NCBI RefSeq assembly: GCF_011045195.1
Contig: NZ_CP049199.1
Coordinates: 1,860,001 to 1,924,000 of the forward strand
DNA length: 64,000 bases
Source of the DNA: Caulobacter soli
Lineage (GTDB): Bacteria > Pseudomonadota > Alphaproteobacteria > Caulobacterales > Caulobacteraceae
Reading direction: 5' to 3'
Shown here one piece after another: positions 49,877 to 60,997 of this stretch (its first letter is position 1; each line of letters opens with the position of its first letter). The translations under genes and the position numbers were made by a program. The notes under the pieces are model-generated. The model was not told the origin of the DNA and made no database searches. It saw only the letters and a program-made list of their open reading frames with translations.

Positions 49877-52024
49877 ATGCGTCTTGCGTCCTTCGTGCGG
49901 GGGCTGTGGCTTGCGGCCGGCCTGATCTCGGCGACCCTGAGCGCCTCCGTGGCCCGGGCCGAGGACGGCTATGACCTGTGGCTGCGCTATCGGCCGCTGC
50001 CGACGGCGCAACGACCCGCGGCCCGCGCCATCGCGCCCGTCGCCGACACCCCGACGCTGAAGGTCGCCCGCGCCGAACTGCAGCGCGGACTGGACGGCCT
50101 GATCGGCTCGGCGCCGGCCGCCGATGCGCCTTCGATCCTGCTGGGCACGCCCAAGAGCTCGCCCGCCGTGACGGCCCTGAACCTGCCGCTGAAGGGCGCG
50201 GGCGACGAGGGCTACCTGATTAGAACGCTCCAAAATTCAAAGGGGGGCAAGACCACCGTGATCGCCGCCAACAGCGACGTCGGCGTGCTGTACGGCGTCT
50301 TCGCCTATCTTCGCCTGGTCCAGACGGGGCAGGGCGTCGACGCGCTCGACATCCTGTCGGCCCCCAAGATCAATCACCGCCTGCTGAACCACTGGGACAA
50401 CCTGGATGGCCACGTGGAGCGCGGCTATGCCGGCGCCTCGCTGTGGGACTGGTGGAAGCTGCCCGACTACACCGACCCCCGCTACGTCGACTACGCCCGC
50501 GCCAACGCCTCGATCGGCGTCAACGGCACGGTTCTGAACAACGTCAACGCCAAGGCCGACAGCCTGACCGCGCCCTATATCGCCAAGGCCGCGGCCCTGG
50601 CCGACGTGTTCCGGCCCTACGGCATCAAGGTCTATCTGTCGGCCCGCTGGTCCGCTCCGATCGAGATCGGCGGCCTGAAGACCGCCGACCCGCTGGACCC
50701 GGCGGTGAAGGCGTTCTGGAAGGCCAAGGCCGACGAGATCTACAAGGCGATTCCCGACTTCGGCGGCTTCCTGGTGAAGGCCAATTCCGAGGGCCAGCCA
50801 GGCCCGCAGGACTATGGCCGCACCCATGTCGACGGGGCCAACATGTTGGCCGACGCGGTGGGACCACACGGCGGGATCGTGATGTGGCGGGCCTTCGTCT
50901 ATTCGCACGAGCAGCCGGACGACCGCGCCAAGCAGGGCTACAGCGAATTCAAGCCGTTCGACGGTCAGTTCCGCGACAACGTCATCGTCCAGGTCAAGAA
51001 CGGGGCGATCGACTTCCAGCCGCGCGAGCCGTTCCACCCGCTGTTCGGGGCCATGCCCAAGACCAACCTGGGCATGGAGTTCCAGATCACCAAGGAATAC
51101 CTCGGCTTCGCCACCCACCTCGTCTACCTCGGTCCGCTCTACGAAGAGACCCTGAAATCGGACACCTACGCGCACGGTCCGGGTTCGACCGTGGCCAAGG
51201 TGGTGGACGGCACGCTGGATGCGCGCCCCCTGACCCTGATGGCCGGCGTCGCCAATATCGGCCGTGACCGCAACTGGTCGGGCTCGCAGTTCGACCAGGC
51301 CAACTGGTACATGTTCGGCCGCCTGGCCTGGGATCCGGAAGCCTCGACCAAGGACATCGCCGCCGACTGGGCCAGGATGACCTTCTCGACCGATCCACGT
51401 TTCGTCGCCCCGACCGTGGCGATGATGATGGGCTCGCGCGAGGCGGCGGTCGACTACATGACCCCGCTGGGCCTGCACCACCAGATGGGCCGCAGCCATC
51501 ACTACGGTCCCGGTCCCTGGGTGACCGGCGGGCCGCGCGCCGACTGGACGAGCGTCTACTACGCCAAGGCCGGCAAGGACGGGATCGGCTTTGACCGCAC
51601 GGCCACCGGGAGCAACGCCACGGCCCAGTACGCGCCCGTCGTGGCCAAGCGCTTCTCGGACCTGAAGACGATCGACGAGAAGGACCTGCTGTGGTTCCAC
51701 CACCTGCCGTGGACCTACAAGCTGAAGTCTGGCCAGACCCTGTGGGACGGCCTGGTGACCCACTATTCGCACGGCGTCGCCACGGTGGACGGCATGGGCA
51801 AGACCTGGGCGGGCCTGGCGCCCTATGTCGATCCCGAGCGCCACGCCCAGGTGGCCGATTTCCTGGCCATCCAGCGCAACGAGGCCCAGTGGTGGCGCGA
51901 CGCCTCGATCGCCTATTTCCAGACCTTCTCGGGCCTGCCCCTGCCGGCCGGCGAAGCGCCCCCGGCCCATTCGCTGGACTACTACGAGGGCCTGAACTTC
52001 CCGTATGCGCCGGGCGGAGGCTGA
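49877..52024 (+). CDS. aguA: GH67 alpha-glucuronidase
   Basis: 715 residues with a signal peptide ending SVARAE. GH67 marks: DGYDLWLRYRPLP at the mature start, LLNHWDNLDGHVERGYAG, NSEGQPGPQDYGR with the likely acid Glu305, WRAFVYSHEQPDDRAKQGYSEFKPFDGQFRDNVIVQVKNG and FQITKEYLG. It frees 4-O-methyl-glucuronic acid from the non-reducing end of xylo-oligosaccharides made by xylanases. GGGAG precedes the ATG. Its end is seven bases from the convergent nspC end. Control probably by the GntR and LacI-type sites upstream. Confidence 0.95.
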   Translation: MRLASFVRGLWLAAGLISATLSASVARAEDGYDLWLRYRPLPTAQRPAARAIAPVADTPTLKVARAELQRGLDGLIGSAPAADAPSILLGTPKSSPAVTALNLPLKGAGDEGYLIRTLQNSKGGKTTVIAANSDVGVLYGVFAYLRLVQTGQGVDALDILSAPKINHRLLNHWDNLDGHVERGYAGASLWDWWKLPDYTDPRYVDYARANASIGVNGTVLNNVNAKADSLTAPYIAKAAALADVFRPYGIKVYLSARWSAPIEIGGLKTADPLDPAVKAFWKAKADEIYKAIPDFGGFLVKANSEGQPGPQDYGRTHVDGANMLADAVGPHGGIVMWRAFVYSHEQPDDRAKQGYSEFKPFDGQFRDNVIVQVKNGAIDFQPREPFHPLFGAMPKTNLGMEFQITKEYLGFATHLVYLGPLYEETLKSDTYAHGPGSTVAKVVDGTLDARPLTLMAGVANIGRDRNWSGSQFDQANWYMFGRLAWDPEASTKDIAADWARMTFSTDPRFVAPTVAMMMGSREAAVDYMTPLGLHHQMGRSHHYGPGPWVTGGPRADWTSVYYAKAGKDGIGFDRTATGSNATAQYAPVVAKRFSDLKTIDEKDLLWFHHLPWTYKLKSGQTLWDGLVTHYSHGVATVDGMGKTWAGLAPYVDPERHAQVADFLAIQRNEAQWWRDASIAYFQTFSGLPLPAGEAPPAHSLDYYEGLNFPYAPGGG

Positions 52025-52031
52025 TGGCGGA

Positions 52032-53204
52032 TCAGGAGAGCCGGTCCCGGAACTCGGTGTAGTCGAACTGGCGGACCAGGCTCAGCGCATCGGTGTTGCT
52101 GTTCCACAGGGCGATGGCGGGCAGGGGCACGCCATTGAAGGTGTTGGTCTTGACCATCGAATAGTGGGCCTGGTCGAGGAAGGCGATGCGCGTACCCGCC
52201 GCCGGGACGGATGCGAAGACGTAGTCGCCGATGATGTCGCCGGCCAGGCACGACGGGCCGCCGATCCGGACGGCGACGCCTTCTGAACGCTCGTCCAGCA
52301 TCGCGGGGCGGTAGGGGGCCTCGATCACATCGGGCATGTGGCAGGTGGCCGAGATGTCGGTGATGGCCACGGGCAGGCCGTTCTCGAAGGTGTCGAGGAT
52401 CTCGCCGACCAGAATGCCCGCGTCCAGGGCGATGGCCTCGCCCGGCTCGATATAGACCTGCACGCCATGGCGCGCGGCGATCTCACCCAACAGGACGACC
52501 AAGTCGTCCTTGCGGTAGTCGGCGCGGGTGATGTGGTGGCCGCCGCCGAGATTGATCCACTTCACGCCGCCCAGCAGGCCTTCGAGCCTGGGCTCCAGCG
52601 ACGCCCAGATCCGCTGCAGGGGCTCGAACCCCTGCTCGCACAGGGCGTGGACGTGCAGGCCGTCGATCCCCTCCAGATGCTCCGGACGCAGCTGCGAGAC
52701 CGGGAAGCCCAGGCGCGAGCCGCGCTGGCAGGGGTCGTACTTGGCGACCTCGGCCTCGCTGTGCTCTGGATTCAGCCGCAGGCCGATGTCGAACACCGCG
52801 CCGTCGGCGCGCGCCGCCGCGATCAGGTCGGCGAACCGGGCGATCTGGGCGGGCGAGTTGAAGATCACCGAGTCCGACAGCCGCAGGATCTCGGGCAGGT
52901 CCTCGCACTTGTAGGCCGGCGAATAGGTGGTCAGGTGGCCGTGATAGTGCTCACGGGCCAGACGCGCCTCCCACAGGCCCGAGGCGCAAACGCCGTCGAG
53001 ATATTCGCCGACCACATCGGCCAGCGACCACATCGAGAACGCCTTCAGCGCCAGCAGGACCTTGGCGCCGGCCCGCTCGCCGACGTCCTTGAGGGTGGCG
53101 AGGTTGCGCCGGATCGCGACCTCGTCGACCACGAAACAGGGCGACGGGACGCGGTCCAGGTCAAAGCGTGCGAATGCGCCGGGGCCGGCGGCCTTGGTTT
53201 CCAT
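52032..53204 (-). CDS. nspC: carboxynorspermidine (carboxyspermidine) decarboxylase
   Basis: 390-residue PLP enzyme of the alanine-racemase fold (type III decarboxylases). The Schiff-base lysine is Lys54 in LALKAFSMWSL; INLGGGHHIT and EPGEAIALDAG are the phosphate- and substrate-binding segments, and the C-terminal GPSCLAGDIIGDY contains the cysteine that reaches across the dimer. It removes CO2 from carboxyspermidine or carboxynorspermidine. Thirteen bases downstream of its partner dehydrogenase, so both steps of this spermidine route are in one operon. Confidence 0.93.
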   Translation of the reverse strand: METKAAGPGAFARFDLDRVPSPCFVVDEVAIRRNLATLKDVGERAGAKVLLALKAFSMWSLADVVGEYLDGVCASGLWEARLAREHYHGHLTTYSPAYKCEDLPEILRLSDSVIFNSPAQIARFADLIAAARADGAVFDIGLRLNPEHSEAEVAKYDPCQRGSRLGFPVSQLRPEHLEGIDGLHVHALCEQGFEPLQRIWASLEPRLEGLLGGVKWINLGGGHHITRADYRKDDLVVLLGEIAARHGVQVYIEPGEAIALDAGILVGEILDTFENGLPVAITDISATCHMPDVIEAPYRPAMLDERSEGVAVRIGGPSCLAGDIIGDYVFASVPAAGTRIAFLDQAHYSMVKTNTFNGVPLPAIALWNSNTDALSLVRQFDYTEFRDRLS

Positions 53205-53217
53205 CCGTCGGGTCCGG

Positions 53218-54423
<1,206 letters not shown>

Positions 54424-54619
54424 TTGGGCTTCTCCTAAACGCCTAGTAGCCTCGTTCAGCATAGTCGCTCGCACGAGGGGGCGGGGGTCTTATCACGCGA
54501 AAGGCAGGTTCGCTAACCACCCTTGTCGAATATTCGGAACGGTTGGTTTCGGGGAGGGATCCCCCGACGCCACGAGACGCCGAAACTGCCACGGATGGAT
54601 GACAGTCTTATCCGCATGC

Positions 54620-54648
54620 AAAAAAACGGCGTGTCCGAAGACACGCCG
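54620..54648 (-). terminator. intrinsic terminator of the TonB receptor
   Basis: On the minus strand: CGGCGTGTC, TTCG loop, GACACGCCG, then seven T. A textbook factor-independent terminator 40 bases after the receptor stop. The rest of 54424-54687 shows nothing else definite. Confidence 0.9.
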
Positions 54649-54687
54649 CTGGGGAACGCGAAGGAAGGAAGGTGTTCGCGTCAGGTT

Positions 54688-57636
54688 CTAGAACTGGCCG
54701 CGGATGCCGATCAGATAGGTGGCGCCCGGGTCGTAGAGGGTGAAGGCGGCGTTGTCGTACTGGAAGGTCTGACGCTGCTTTTCCTTGGTGATGTTGATCG
54801 CGTTGAACGTGATCTGCGGCGCGTACTTCCAGGGCAGCTGGTAGCTGGCCGACAGGTCGACCTGCTTGTAGGCGTCGGTCTTCAGGCGGGCGATCGGCAC
54901 GCTGTTCTGGTTCGGGTCCGAGCTGATCTGGGCGTCGTTGTAGTTGTACGACAGCCGGATCGTCGCCCCGTGACCTTCGTAGTAGCCGGTCAGGTTATAG
55001 GTGTAGGGCGAGACGCCGATGGCCACCGCGGGAGCGCCGGCGCCGTTGGCGCTCTGGTTGATGCGGGTGTAGTTGGCGGTGAAGCCGGTGCCCGGGATCA
55101 GGAAGTCCAGCGGCTGGACCCAGTTCAGTTCATAGCCGCGGATGGTCAGGTTGCCGCCGGCGTTGACCTGCTGGCTGACCGTGACCGTGGCCGTGCTCGG
55201 GCCGCCGCGCAGGTCGATGGCCGCCTGCTGTTGCTGGGTCAGGTTGGCGTAGGCCACGCCCAGTTGGCTGAACGGGATGGTGTTGGTGCCTTGGATGGTG
55301 AAGCCGCTGACCACCTTCTGGAACAGGGCCACCCCGATATAGCCGGCGCCGCCGGTGTACCACTCACCGCCCATGTCGAAGTTGTTGGAGGTGTAGGGGG
55401 TGAGCGCCGGGTTGCCTTGGGTGGCGCTCTGGGCAGACGGATCGCTGAAGCTGGTGCCCGGCAGCATGGCGCTGGGGTTCGGGCGCGTCAGGGTCCGCGA
55501 GGCGGCCATGCGCAGGTTGATGTTGTCGCGCACCTTGTAGACGGCGTTGAAGGCCGGCAGGAACGCGTCGTACTTGGTCAGGCGCTCCAGGGTGGTCGTC
55601 ACGCCGTTGACGGTCTGCGGGCCGCGGATCGTCTGGTCGGTGGTCACATAGCGACCGCCGAAGTTGAAGGCCAGGTCGCGGTCGAGGATCTGGGTGACCG
55701 CGTTGGCCTCGATATAGGCGCCGGTGGTCTCTTCCTCGATGAAGCCCGAGCTGGCGGCGGTGGCGGCCGACGACACGGCCGGGGCGCTGTCGTTGAAGCG
55801 GTCGTACTGGGTGGCCGCCTTGAACGAGTCGTAGTCGACCGTGATGAAGCCCGGGCCGGGACGCAGGTACGAGGCGAGCTGGGCTTGAGTGATGGCCGAG
55901 CCGGCCTGGCCGTTACAGGCCGGGGTAGGGGTGGGAACCGCGCCGTTCACCAGACCGCCGCCGCAGGCGAAGGTCTGCCAGGCGGTGCTGTTGTCCAGGG
56001 CCTGGATCGAGCGGCTGATATCGTCGTAGGCGACGCCGACCTTGATGTAGTTCTCGTCGCTGTCGCCGATCTTCAGGTTCCAGTGCGTGCCCTTGTTGGC
56101 GGTGACGCGCTTTTCGTTCTGGATGTTCAGGCGACCGCCGGCGAAGGTCCAGCCCAGGTTCGGGTCGTTCAGGTTGGCGGCGGTCTTGATGATCGGCATG
56201 TCGCCCGACGTGTTGTCGAAGTCGACGGTCAGGCCGGCGGGCGAGTTGACCAGGATGGTCGGCGCCTCGCGGAAGAACACGCTGCGGCTCAGGTTGAACT
56301 GGCCGTCCAGCAGCAGCCACGGATTGATCTGCCAGGAGCCGCCCGGGTTGAAGTTGTAGAAGTCGGTCTTTTCGTCATAGGGCCGCGCTTCCAGGAAGAA
56401 CTGGGAGTTGGCGAAGGTGCCCTTGGTGACGACGTTGTTGCTGTCGACCTTGACGTTCAGCGGGATCATGCCGCTCGAGTTGCGGACGATCCAGTCCATG
56501 TCGAGACGGTTGAACTTGTTGTGGGTCTTGCCCAGCAGCAGGTCGCTATAGAACGCCAGGGCGTCGTTCGGGCGCCATTCGCCCGAGATCAGCACGGAGT
56601 CGCGGTTGCGCTTGCCCTCGCTGTAGGACTGGCGGCCCAGGCGCGGCAGCAGGCCGTCGCCCAGTTGCTGGGCGGTCGTGCCGGGGTTCAGGCCTTGCAG
56701 GTAGGCGGCGGTGACCGGCGTGCCGGCCACCAGGCCGTTGCCGGCGCCGGCCGGAACGGTGTCGGCGAACTTGAAGCCGTTGCCGCCGATGGCGCTGTTA
56801 CAACCGGGCGAGGCGGCGGTCGGCAGGGTCGGCGGGGTCGTCACCGGCGGGGTCGTGCCGCACTGGGCGTAGGTCAGGTTGGCGTTGGTCCAGCCGATGG
56901 TCTCGAAGCCGTCGGTGCGGCTCTTGTTACGCACGCCGGCATAGCCGAGCAGCAGGCCGAACTCGCCAGCGTTGGTGTCCCAGGAGTCGCTGGCCAGGAC
57001 GGCGCCGCGCGGGCTCCACTTGCCCGCGCTGTCTTGATAGCTGCCCTGCGCCGAATAGGTGAAGTGGCGGCCGGGACGATCCAGCGGACGGGCGTTGCGC
57101 ATGTTGACCACGCCGGCCACACCGCCTTCGACCTGTTCGGCCATCGGGGTTTTGCTGACGTCCAGGCGGGTGAACAGTTCCGTCGGGAACAGGTTCAGGT
57201 CGACTTCGCGGTTCTGGTTCTGGCTGTCGGTGCGGCCCGACGAGGCCACGGCGATCTGCGAACCGTTCAGCAGCACCTTGGTGAAGTTGGTGCCCAGGCC
57301 GCGCACGGCGATGTTCAGACCATCGCCATTGATTTCGCGGGTCAGTTGGATACCGGGGATCCGGTTCAGCGACTCGGCGATGTTGAGGTCGGGAAACTTG
57401 CCGATGTCTTCGGAGAACACCGAGTCGGTGAAGGCGATGCTGTCGCGCTTGGCGTTGGTGGCGTCGGCCAGGCTCTTGCGGAAGCCGGTGACGATCACTT
57501 CCTCGACGGTGTCGGAATTAGGCGCCGCGGCGGCCGGAGCCGTCTGGGCGAACGCGGGCGCGGCGGCCAGGCCGGTCAGGCAGCTGGCGCCGATGAGCGC
57601 CAAGCGAAGGGCGCGCAATTGTAGTGACTGGTCCAT
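54688..57636 (-). CDS. TonB-dependent receptor, large carbohydrate-type
   Basis: 982 residues. Signal peptide ending APAFAQ, plug with EEVIVTGFRKSLADATNAKR, FSEDIGKFPDLNIAESLNRIPGIQL and IAVRGLGTNFTKVLLNGSQIA, barrel ending YLIGIRGQF. It belongs to the same large subfamily as the receptor at 27-30 kb, but the two are clearly different proteins. AGGGGAG precedes the ATG. A LacI-type site (57739) and a GGT-CAT-ACC palindrome (57790) lie upstream, resembling those before manD/GH67, so glucuronoxylan oligosaccharides are the likely cargo. It has its own strong terminator. Confidence 0.93.
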   Translation of the reverse strand: MDQSLQLRALRLALIGASCLTGLAAAPAFAQTAPAAAAPNSDTVEEVIVTGFRKSLADATNAKRDSIAFTDSVFSEDIGKFPDLNIAESLNRIPGIQLTREINGDGLNIAVRGLGTNFTKVLLNGSQIAVASSGRTDSQNQNREVDLNLFPTELFTRLDVSKTPMAEQVEGGVAGVVNMRNARPLDRPGRHFTYSAQGSYQDSAGKWSPRGAVLASDSWDTNAGEFGLLLGYAGVRNKSRTDGFETIGWTNANLTYAQCGTTPPVTTPPTLPTAASPGCNSAIGGNGFKFADTVPAGAGNGLVAGTPVTAAYLQGLNPGTTAQQLGDGLLPRLGRQSYSEGKRNRDSVLISGEWRPNDALAFYSDLLLGKTHNKFNRLDMDWIVRNSSGMIPLNVKVDSNNVVTKGTFANSQFFLEARPYDEKTDFYNFNPGGSWQINPWLLLDGQFNLSRSVFFREAPTILVNSPAGLTVDFDNTSGDMPIIKTAANLNDPNLGWTFAGGRLNIQNEKRVTANKGTHWNLKIGDSDENYIKVGVAYDDISRSIQALDNSTAWQTFACGGGLVNGAVPTPTPACNGQAGSAITQAQLASYLRPGPGFITVDYDSFKAATQYDRFNDSAPAVSSAATAASSGFIEEETTGAYIEANAVTQILDRDLAFNFGGRYVTTDQTIRGPQTVNGVTTTLERLTKYDAFLPAFNAVYKVRDNINLRMAASRTLTRPNPSAMLPGTSFSDPSAQSATQGNPALTPYTSNNFDMGGEWYTGGAGYIGVALFQKVVSGFTIQGTNTIPFSQLGVAYANLTQQQQAAIDLRGGPSTATVTVSQQVNAGGNLTIRGYELNWVQPLDFLIPGTGFTANYTRINQSANGAGAPAVAIGVSPYTYNLTGYYEGHGATIRLSYNYNDAQISSDPNQNSVPIARLKTDAYKQVDLSASYQLPWKYAPQITFNAINITKEKQRQTFQYDNAAFTLYDPGATYLIGIRGQF

Positions 57637-57738
57637 TTGATTCTCCCCTAAATCTCAGTGCTCTGCGCACTTGTCATTTTGATCGCTTCCGGTTCCCGCC
57701 TCCTGATCGTCGGCGTTAGCCGGCGAGGGAGGTTGTAA

Positions 57739-57752
57739 TGGTAGCGGTCACA
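57739..57752. promoter_or_regulatory. LacI-type operator 3 (TonB receptor)
   Basis: TGGTAGCGGTCACA, 103 bases before the receptor start. Ten leading bases are identical to operator 1 at 49716. Confidence 0.5.
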
Positions 57753-57789
57753 GGAGTGATCGTTACGAGGTAAGGCCTCGTAAGTCAAC

Positions 57790-57802
57790 GAGGTCATACC
57801 TC
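57790..57802. promoter_or_regulatory. 13-bp palindrome GAGGT-CAT-ACCTC
   Basis: Perfect GAGGT / ACCTC dyad with a three-base centre, the same GGT-NNN-ACC layout as 49759-49775. Possible second site of the FCD regulator. The rest of 57637-57926 holds a further small dyad (CGAGG-TAAGG-CCTCG at 57766-57780) and no gene. Confidence 0.45.
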
Positions 57803-57926
57803 TCTAAAAAACGATGTCCGACCATTTGATCGCGAGGTGTGGCCCAGCGACCACCAAGGCGTCGGCCAGAGGCCGCGGCGGGCGGGTTCGACGCACGTGT
57901 TCCGGCCCTTTGTGAGCCGTTTCGCA

Positions 57927-58682
57927 TCAGGCGTGGGCGATGATGGGCAGGAAGGTCTCGGCCGTCAGGCTGGCGCCGCCGACCAGCACGCCGTCGACGT
58001 TCGGGGTCGCCAGGATGTCGGCGGCGTTGGCGGGGGTCACCGAGCCGCCGTACAGCAGCCGAACGCGGTCGCCGGCCGGGCCGAGGGCCGCGCGGCAGGT
58101 CTCGCGCAGCACCGCGTGCATGGCGGCGATGTCGTCCGCCGTGGCCGAGCGGCCCGTGCCGATGGCCCAGATCGGCTCATAGGCCACCGACAGCCAGTCG
58201 CCGTCAGCGTCGGCCGGCAGGCAGTTTTCGAGCTGGGCGCGGACCACGGCCTCGGCCTGACCGGCCTCGCGGATGTCCAGGGCCTCGCCCACGCAGAGGA
58301 TCACCGACAGGCCATGGCGTCGCGCGGCTTCGGCCTTGTCGCGCACCTCGGCGTCGGTTTCCTGGCGGCCCGCCCGGCATTCGCTGTGCCCGACGATCGT
58401 GAAGGCCGCGCCGGCGTCCTTGACCATGGGGGCCGACAGGCAGCCGGTGTGGGCGCCCTTGTCGGCGGCGTGGATGTCCTGAGCGCCGACGCTCAGCGCG
58501 CCCGTGGCCTGCCAGGCGGCGGTGATCAGGGTCGCGGGCACGGCCAGGCCCACGTCCACGGCCGGCGTCTGGCGCGCCGCCGCGTCGATGACGCCCAGGA
58601 CGGGCAGGGCGGCCAGGTTGCCGTGCATCTTCCAATTGCCGACCACGTACTTGCGGGCGGGCTTATCCATAGCGACGTGCAT
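57927..58682 (-). CDS. tpiA: triosephosphate isomerase (divergent)
   Basis: 251 residues. Catalytic residues are present: Lys18 (GNWKM), His99 (VGHSE) and Glu169 (AYEPIWAIGTG), with the phosphate loop LLYGGSV and VDGVLVGGASL. Two normally conserved spots differ: the usual AFTGE reads AHTGC and GHSERR reads GHSECR. It lies 66 bases downstream of pckG, forming a gluconeogenesis pair. It may be the organism's only TIM or an additional one with altered specificity; that cannot be told from the window. GGAG precedes the first ATG; a second ATG is four codons in. Confidence 0.9.
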   Translation of the reverse strand: MHVAMDKPARKYVVGNWKMHGNLAALPVLGVIDAAARQTPAVDVGLAVPATLITAAWQATGALSVGAQDIHAADKGAHTGCLSAPMVKDAGAAFTIVGHSECRAGRQETDAEVRDKAEAARRHGLSVILCVGEALDIREAGQAEAVVRAQLENCLPADADGDWLSVAYEPIWAIGTGRSATADDIAAMHAVLRETCRAALGPAGDRVRLLYGGSVTPANAADILATPNVDGVLVGGASLTAETFLPIIAHA

Positions 58683-58748
58683 TCGGTCTCCGCGCGCCGG
58701 ACCTTCCCAGCGCCTTGTGTTCTATCTCTGAGGTGTGATGGGCGAGCG

Positions 58749-60599
58749 TCAGGCCCGTTCCAGCACCTTGGTGGGCTGGCCGGCGCGCGCCAGCCGTTCG
58801 CTTAGGGCGTCCAACTGGTCCCACAGGGCGGGCGGCAATCGGGCGCCGAACTTGTCGTAGGCCTCGGGAATCAGGGCGGTCTCGGCGCGCCAGATCTCGG
58901 GATCGACGGTGAGCAGCAGGTCCAATTGGGCCTCGGTCAGGTCCAGACCCGTCAGGTCCAGGCCGTCGCGGGCGGGCAGGCGGCCGATCGGGCTGTCGAC
59001 GGCTTCGGCCTCGCCCTCCAGGCGGTCGACGATCCACTTCAGCACGCGGCTGTTCTCGCCGTAACCCGGCCAGATGAACTTGCCGCGCTCGTCCTTGCGG
59101 AACCAGTTGACGAAGTAGATGCGGGGCAGCTTGGCCGGATCGGCCGACGCGCCGACCTTCAGCCAGTGATTGAAGTAGTCGCCCATGTTGTAGCCGCAGA
59201 ACGGCAGCATGGCGAAGGGATCGCGGCGCAGTTCGCCGATGCTGTTCTCGGCCGCCGCGGTGCCTTCCGAGGCGACGTTGGAGGCCAGGAACACCCCGTG
59301 CTCCCAGTCGAAGGCCTCGGTGACAAGCGGCACGGCCGAGGCGCGGCGGCCGCCGAACAGAATGGCCGAAATCGGCACGCCGGCCGGGTCTTCCCACTCG
59401 TCGGCGATGACCGGGCACTGGCCGGCCGGCACGGCGAAGCGGGCGTTCGGGTGGGCGGCGGGCTCGCCCGATTCCGGCGACCAGGCGCGGCCCTTCCAGT
59501 CGGTCAGGCCTTCGGGCGGATGGTCGCTGAGACCTTCCCACCAGACGTCGCCGTCGGCGGTCAGGGCCACGTTGGTGTAGACGCAGTTGGAGTGCAGGGT
59601 GTCGACCGCGTTGCTGTTGGTCTTGACGCCCGTGCCTGGCGCCACGCCGAAGAAGCCGGCTTCCGGATTGATCGCGTACAGCCGGCCGTCGTCGCCGAAC
59701 CGCATCCAGCAGATGTCGTCGCCGATGGTCTCGGCCTTCCAGCCGGGCAGGGTGGGCTGGAGCATGGCCATGTTGGTCTTGCCGCAGGCGCTGGGGAAGG
59801 CGGCGGCCACGTAGCGCACCTTGCCGGCCGGCGAGGTCAGCTTGAGGATCAGCATGTGCTCGGCCAGCCAGCCCTCGTCGCGGGCCATCACCGAGGCGAT
59901 GCGCAGGGCGTAGCACTTCTTGCCCAGCAGGGCGTTGCCGCCATAGCCCGAGCCGTACGACCAGATCTCGCGGCTCTCGGGGAAATGGACGATGTACTTC
60001 TCGTCGTTGCACGGCCAGGCCACGTCGTCCTGGCCGTCAGCCAACGGCGCGCCCAGGGTGTGCAGGGCCGGCACGAAGAAGCCGTCCTCGCCCAGGGCGT
60101 CCAGCGCGGCCTGACCCATGCGGGTCATCACCCGCATCGAGACGGCGACATAGGCGCTGTCGGTAATCTCCACGCCCAGGGCGCCGATCGGCGAGCCGAC
60201 CGGGCCCATCGAGAACGGCACGACGTACATGGTGCGGCCGCGCATGCAGCCGTCGAACAGGTCGTTCAGCAGGCCGCGCATCTCGACCGGATCGCGCCAG
60301 TTGTTGGTGGGGCCAGCGTCGGCCTGGTCTTCGGAACAGATGAAGGTGCGGCTCTCGACGCGGGCGACGTCGCGCGGATCGGAGGCGGCGTAGAACGAAT
60401 TGGGCCGCAGGTCGGGGTTGAGACGCTTGAGCGTGCCGGCGGCGACCAGCTCGTCGGTCAGGGCCGCCCATTCCGCGTCCGAGCCGTCGCACCAGTGGAC
60501 GGCCTTCGGCTTGGTCAGCGCGGCGACTTCGTCCACCCACGCCAACAGACGCGCGTGTTTCGTCGGGGGCGCGTTAGCGCCCAGCCCTTGGGTCTGCAT
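58749..60599 (-). CDS. pckG: phosphoenolpyruvate carboxykinase (GTP)
   Basis: 616 residues, the normal size of the GTP-dependent form. Converts oxaloacetate to phosphoenolpyruvate. Key segments: [49 protein letters not shown], the P-loop/reactive-cysteine [10 protein letters not shown] (Cys272, Lys274), [37 protein letters not shown] and [10 protein letters not shown]. It provides sugar precursors when the cell lives on C4 acids such as those taken up by DctA. A long imperfect palindrome lies 85 bases before the start. Confidence 0.95.
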   Translation of the reverse strand: MQTQGLGANAPPTKHARLLAWVDEVAALTKPKAVHWCDGSDAEWAALTDELVAAGTLKRLNPDLRPNSFYAASDPRDVARVESRTFICSEDQADAGPTNNWRDPVEMRGLLNDLFDGCMRGRTMYVVPFSMGPVGSPIGALGVEITDSAYVAVSMRVMTRMGQAALDALGEDGFFVPALHTLGAPLADGQDDVAWPCNDEKYIVHFPESREIWSYGSGYGGNALLGKKCYALRIASVMARDEGWLAEHMLILKLTSPAGKVRYVAAAFPSACGKTNMAMLQPTLPGWKAETIGDDICWMRFGDDGRLYAINPEAGFFGVAPGTGVKTNSNAVDTLHSNCVYTNVALTADGDVWWEGLSDHPPEGLTDWKGRAWSPESGEPAAHPNARFAVPAGQCPVIADEWEDPAGVPISAILFGGRRASAVPLVTEAFDWEHGVFLASNVASEGTAAAENSIGELRRDPFAMLPFCGYNMGDYFNHWLKVGASADPAKLPRIYFVNWFRKDERGKFIWPGYGENSRVLKWIVDRLEGEAEAVDSPIGRLPARDGLDLTGLDLTEAQLDLLLTVDPEIWRAETALIPEAYDKFGARLPPALWDQLDALSERLARAGQPTKVLERA

Positions 60600-60683
60600 G
60601 TCTCATCCTGCTGCAAGTTGGCGAGACTTGGCGCTCGCCTTGCCCGCACCATAGCGCGCGGGTCTCGTTGGAAAAGACCAATG

Positions 60684-60711
60684 TTTTCAATGACAACGTT
60701 GTCGTTGAAAA
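60684..60711. promoter_or_regulatory. 28-bp near-perfect palindrome upstream of pckG
   Basis: TTTTCAATGACAAC and GTTGTCGTTGAAAA are complementary except for one pair. The core TGACAACGTTGTCG has the form of a LacI-family operator, and LacI-type PckR is a known regulator of pckA in rhizobia. The remaining 60712-60997 (about 290 bases) shows nothing else definite before the transporter's ribosome site. Confidence 0.6.
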
Positions 60712-60997
60712 TCGAGGCGAGAATTGCTCGCGTGGCGGCACGTTTTCCCGCGCGGCGCCCGAATAGAAGGAAGTCAATCCGGGGCGCTGAATATCGCCCC
60801 GCTGAAGCGGCCGCGTTTCAGGGGCAAGTCGGAACGAATCGACCGCTCCGAATTCCGATCATGAGGCCGACGGACGATAGGAGAAATCGTGGAGACGCGT
60901 CAGGTCGATTCCCGATGGCGCGCCCTCGCGCCCTGACCAAACTGACGCCGCGACGTCCTGTCGAACCTCTTCGAACGGGCCGACCGGGAGGCGCGTC

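Noticed and set aside
54523..57624. 1033-codon open frame antisense to the TonB receptor
   Set aside because: Low-complexity composition and no ribosome site, whereas the minus strand encodes a complete receptor with plug and barrel motifs.
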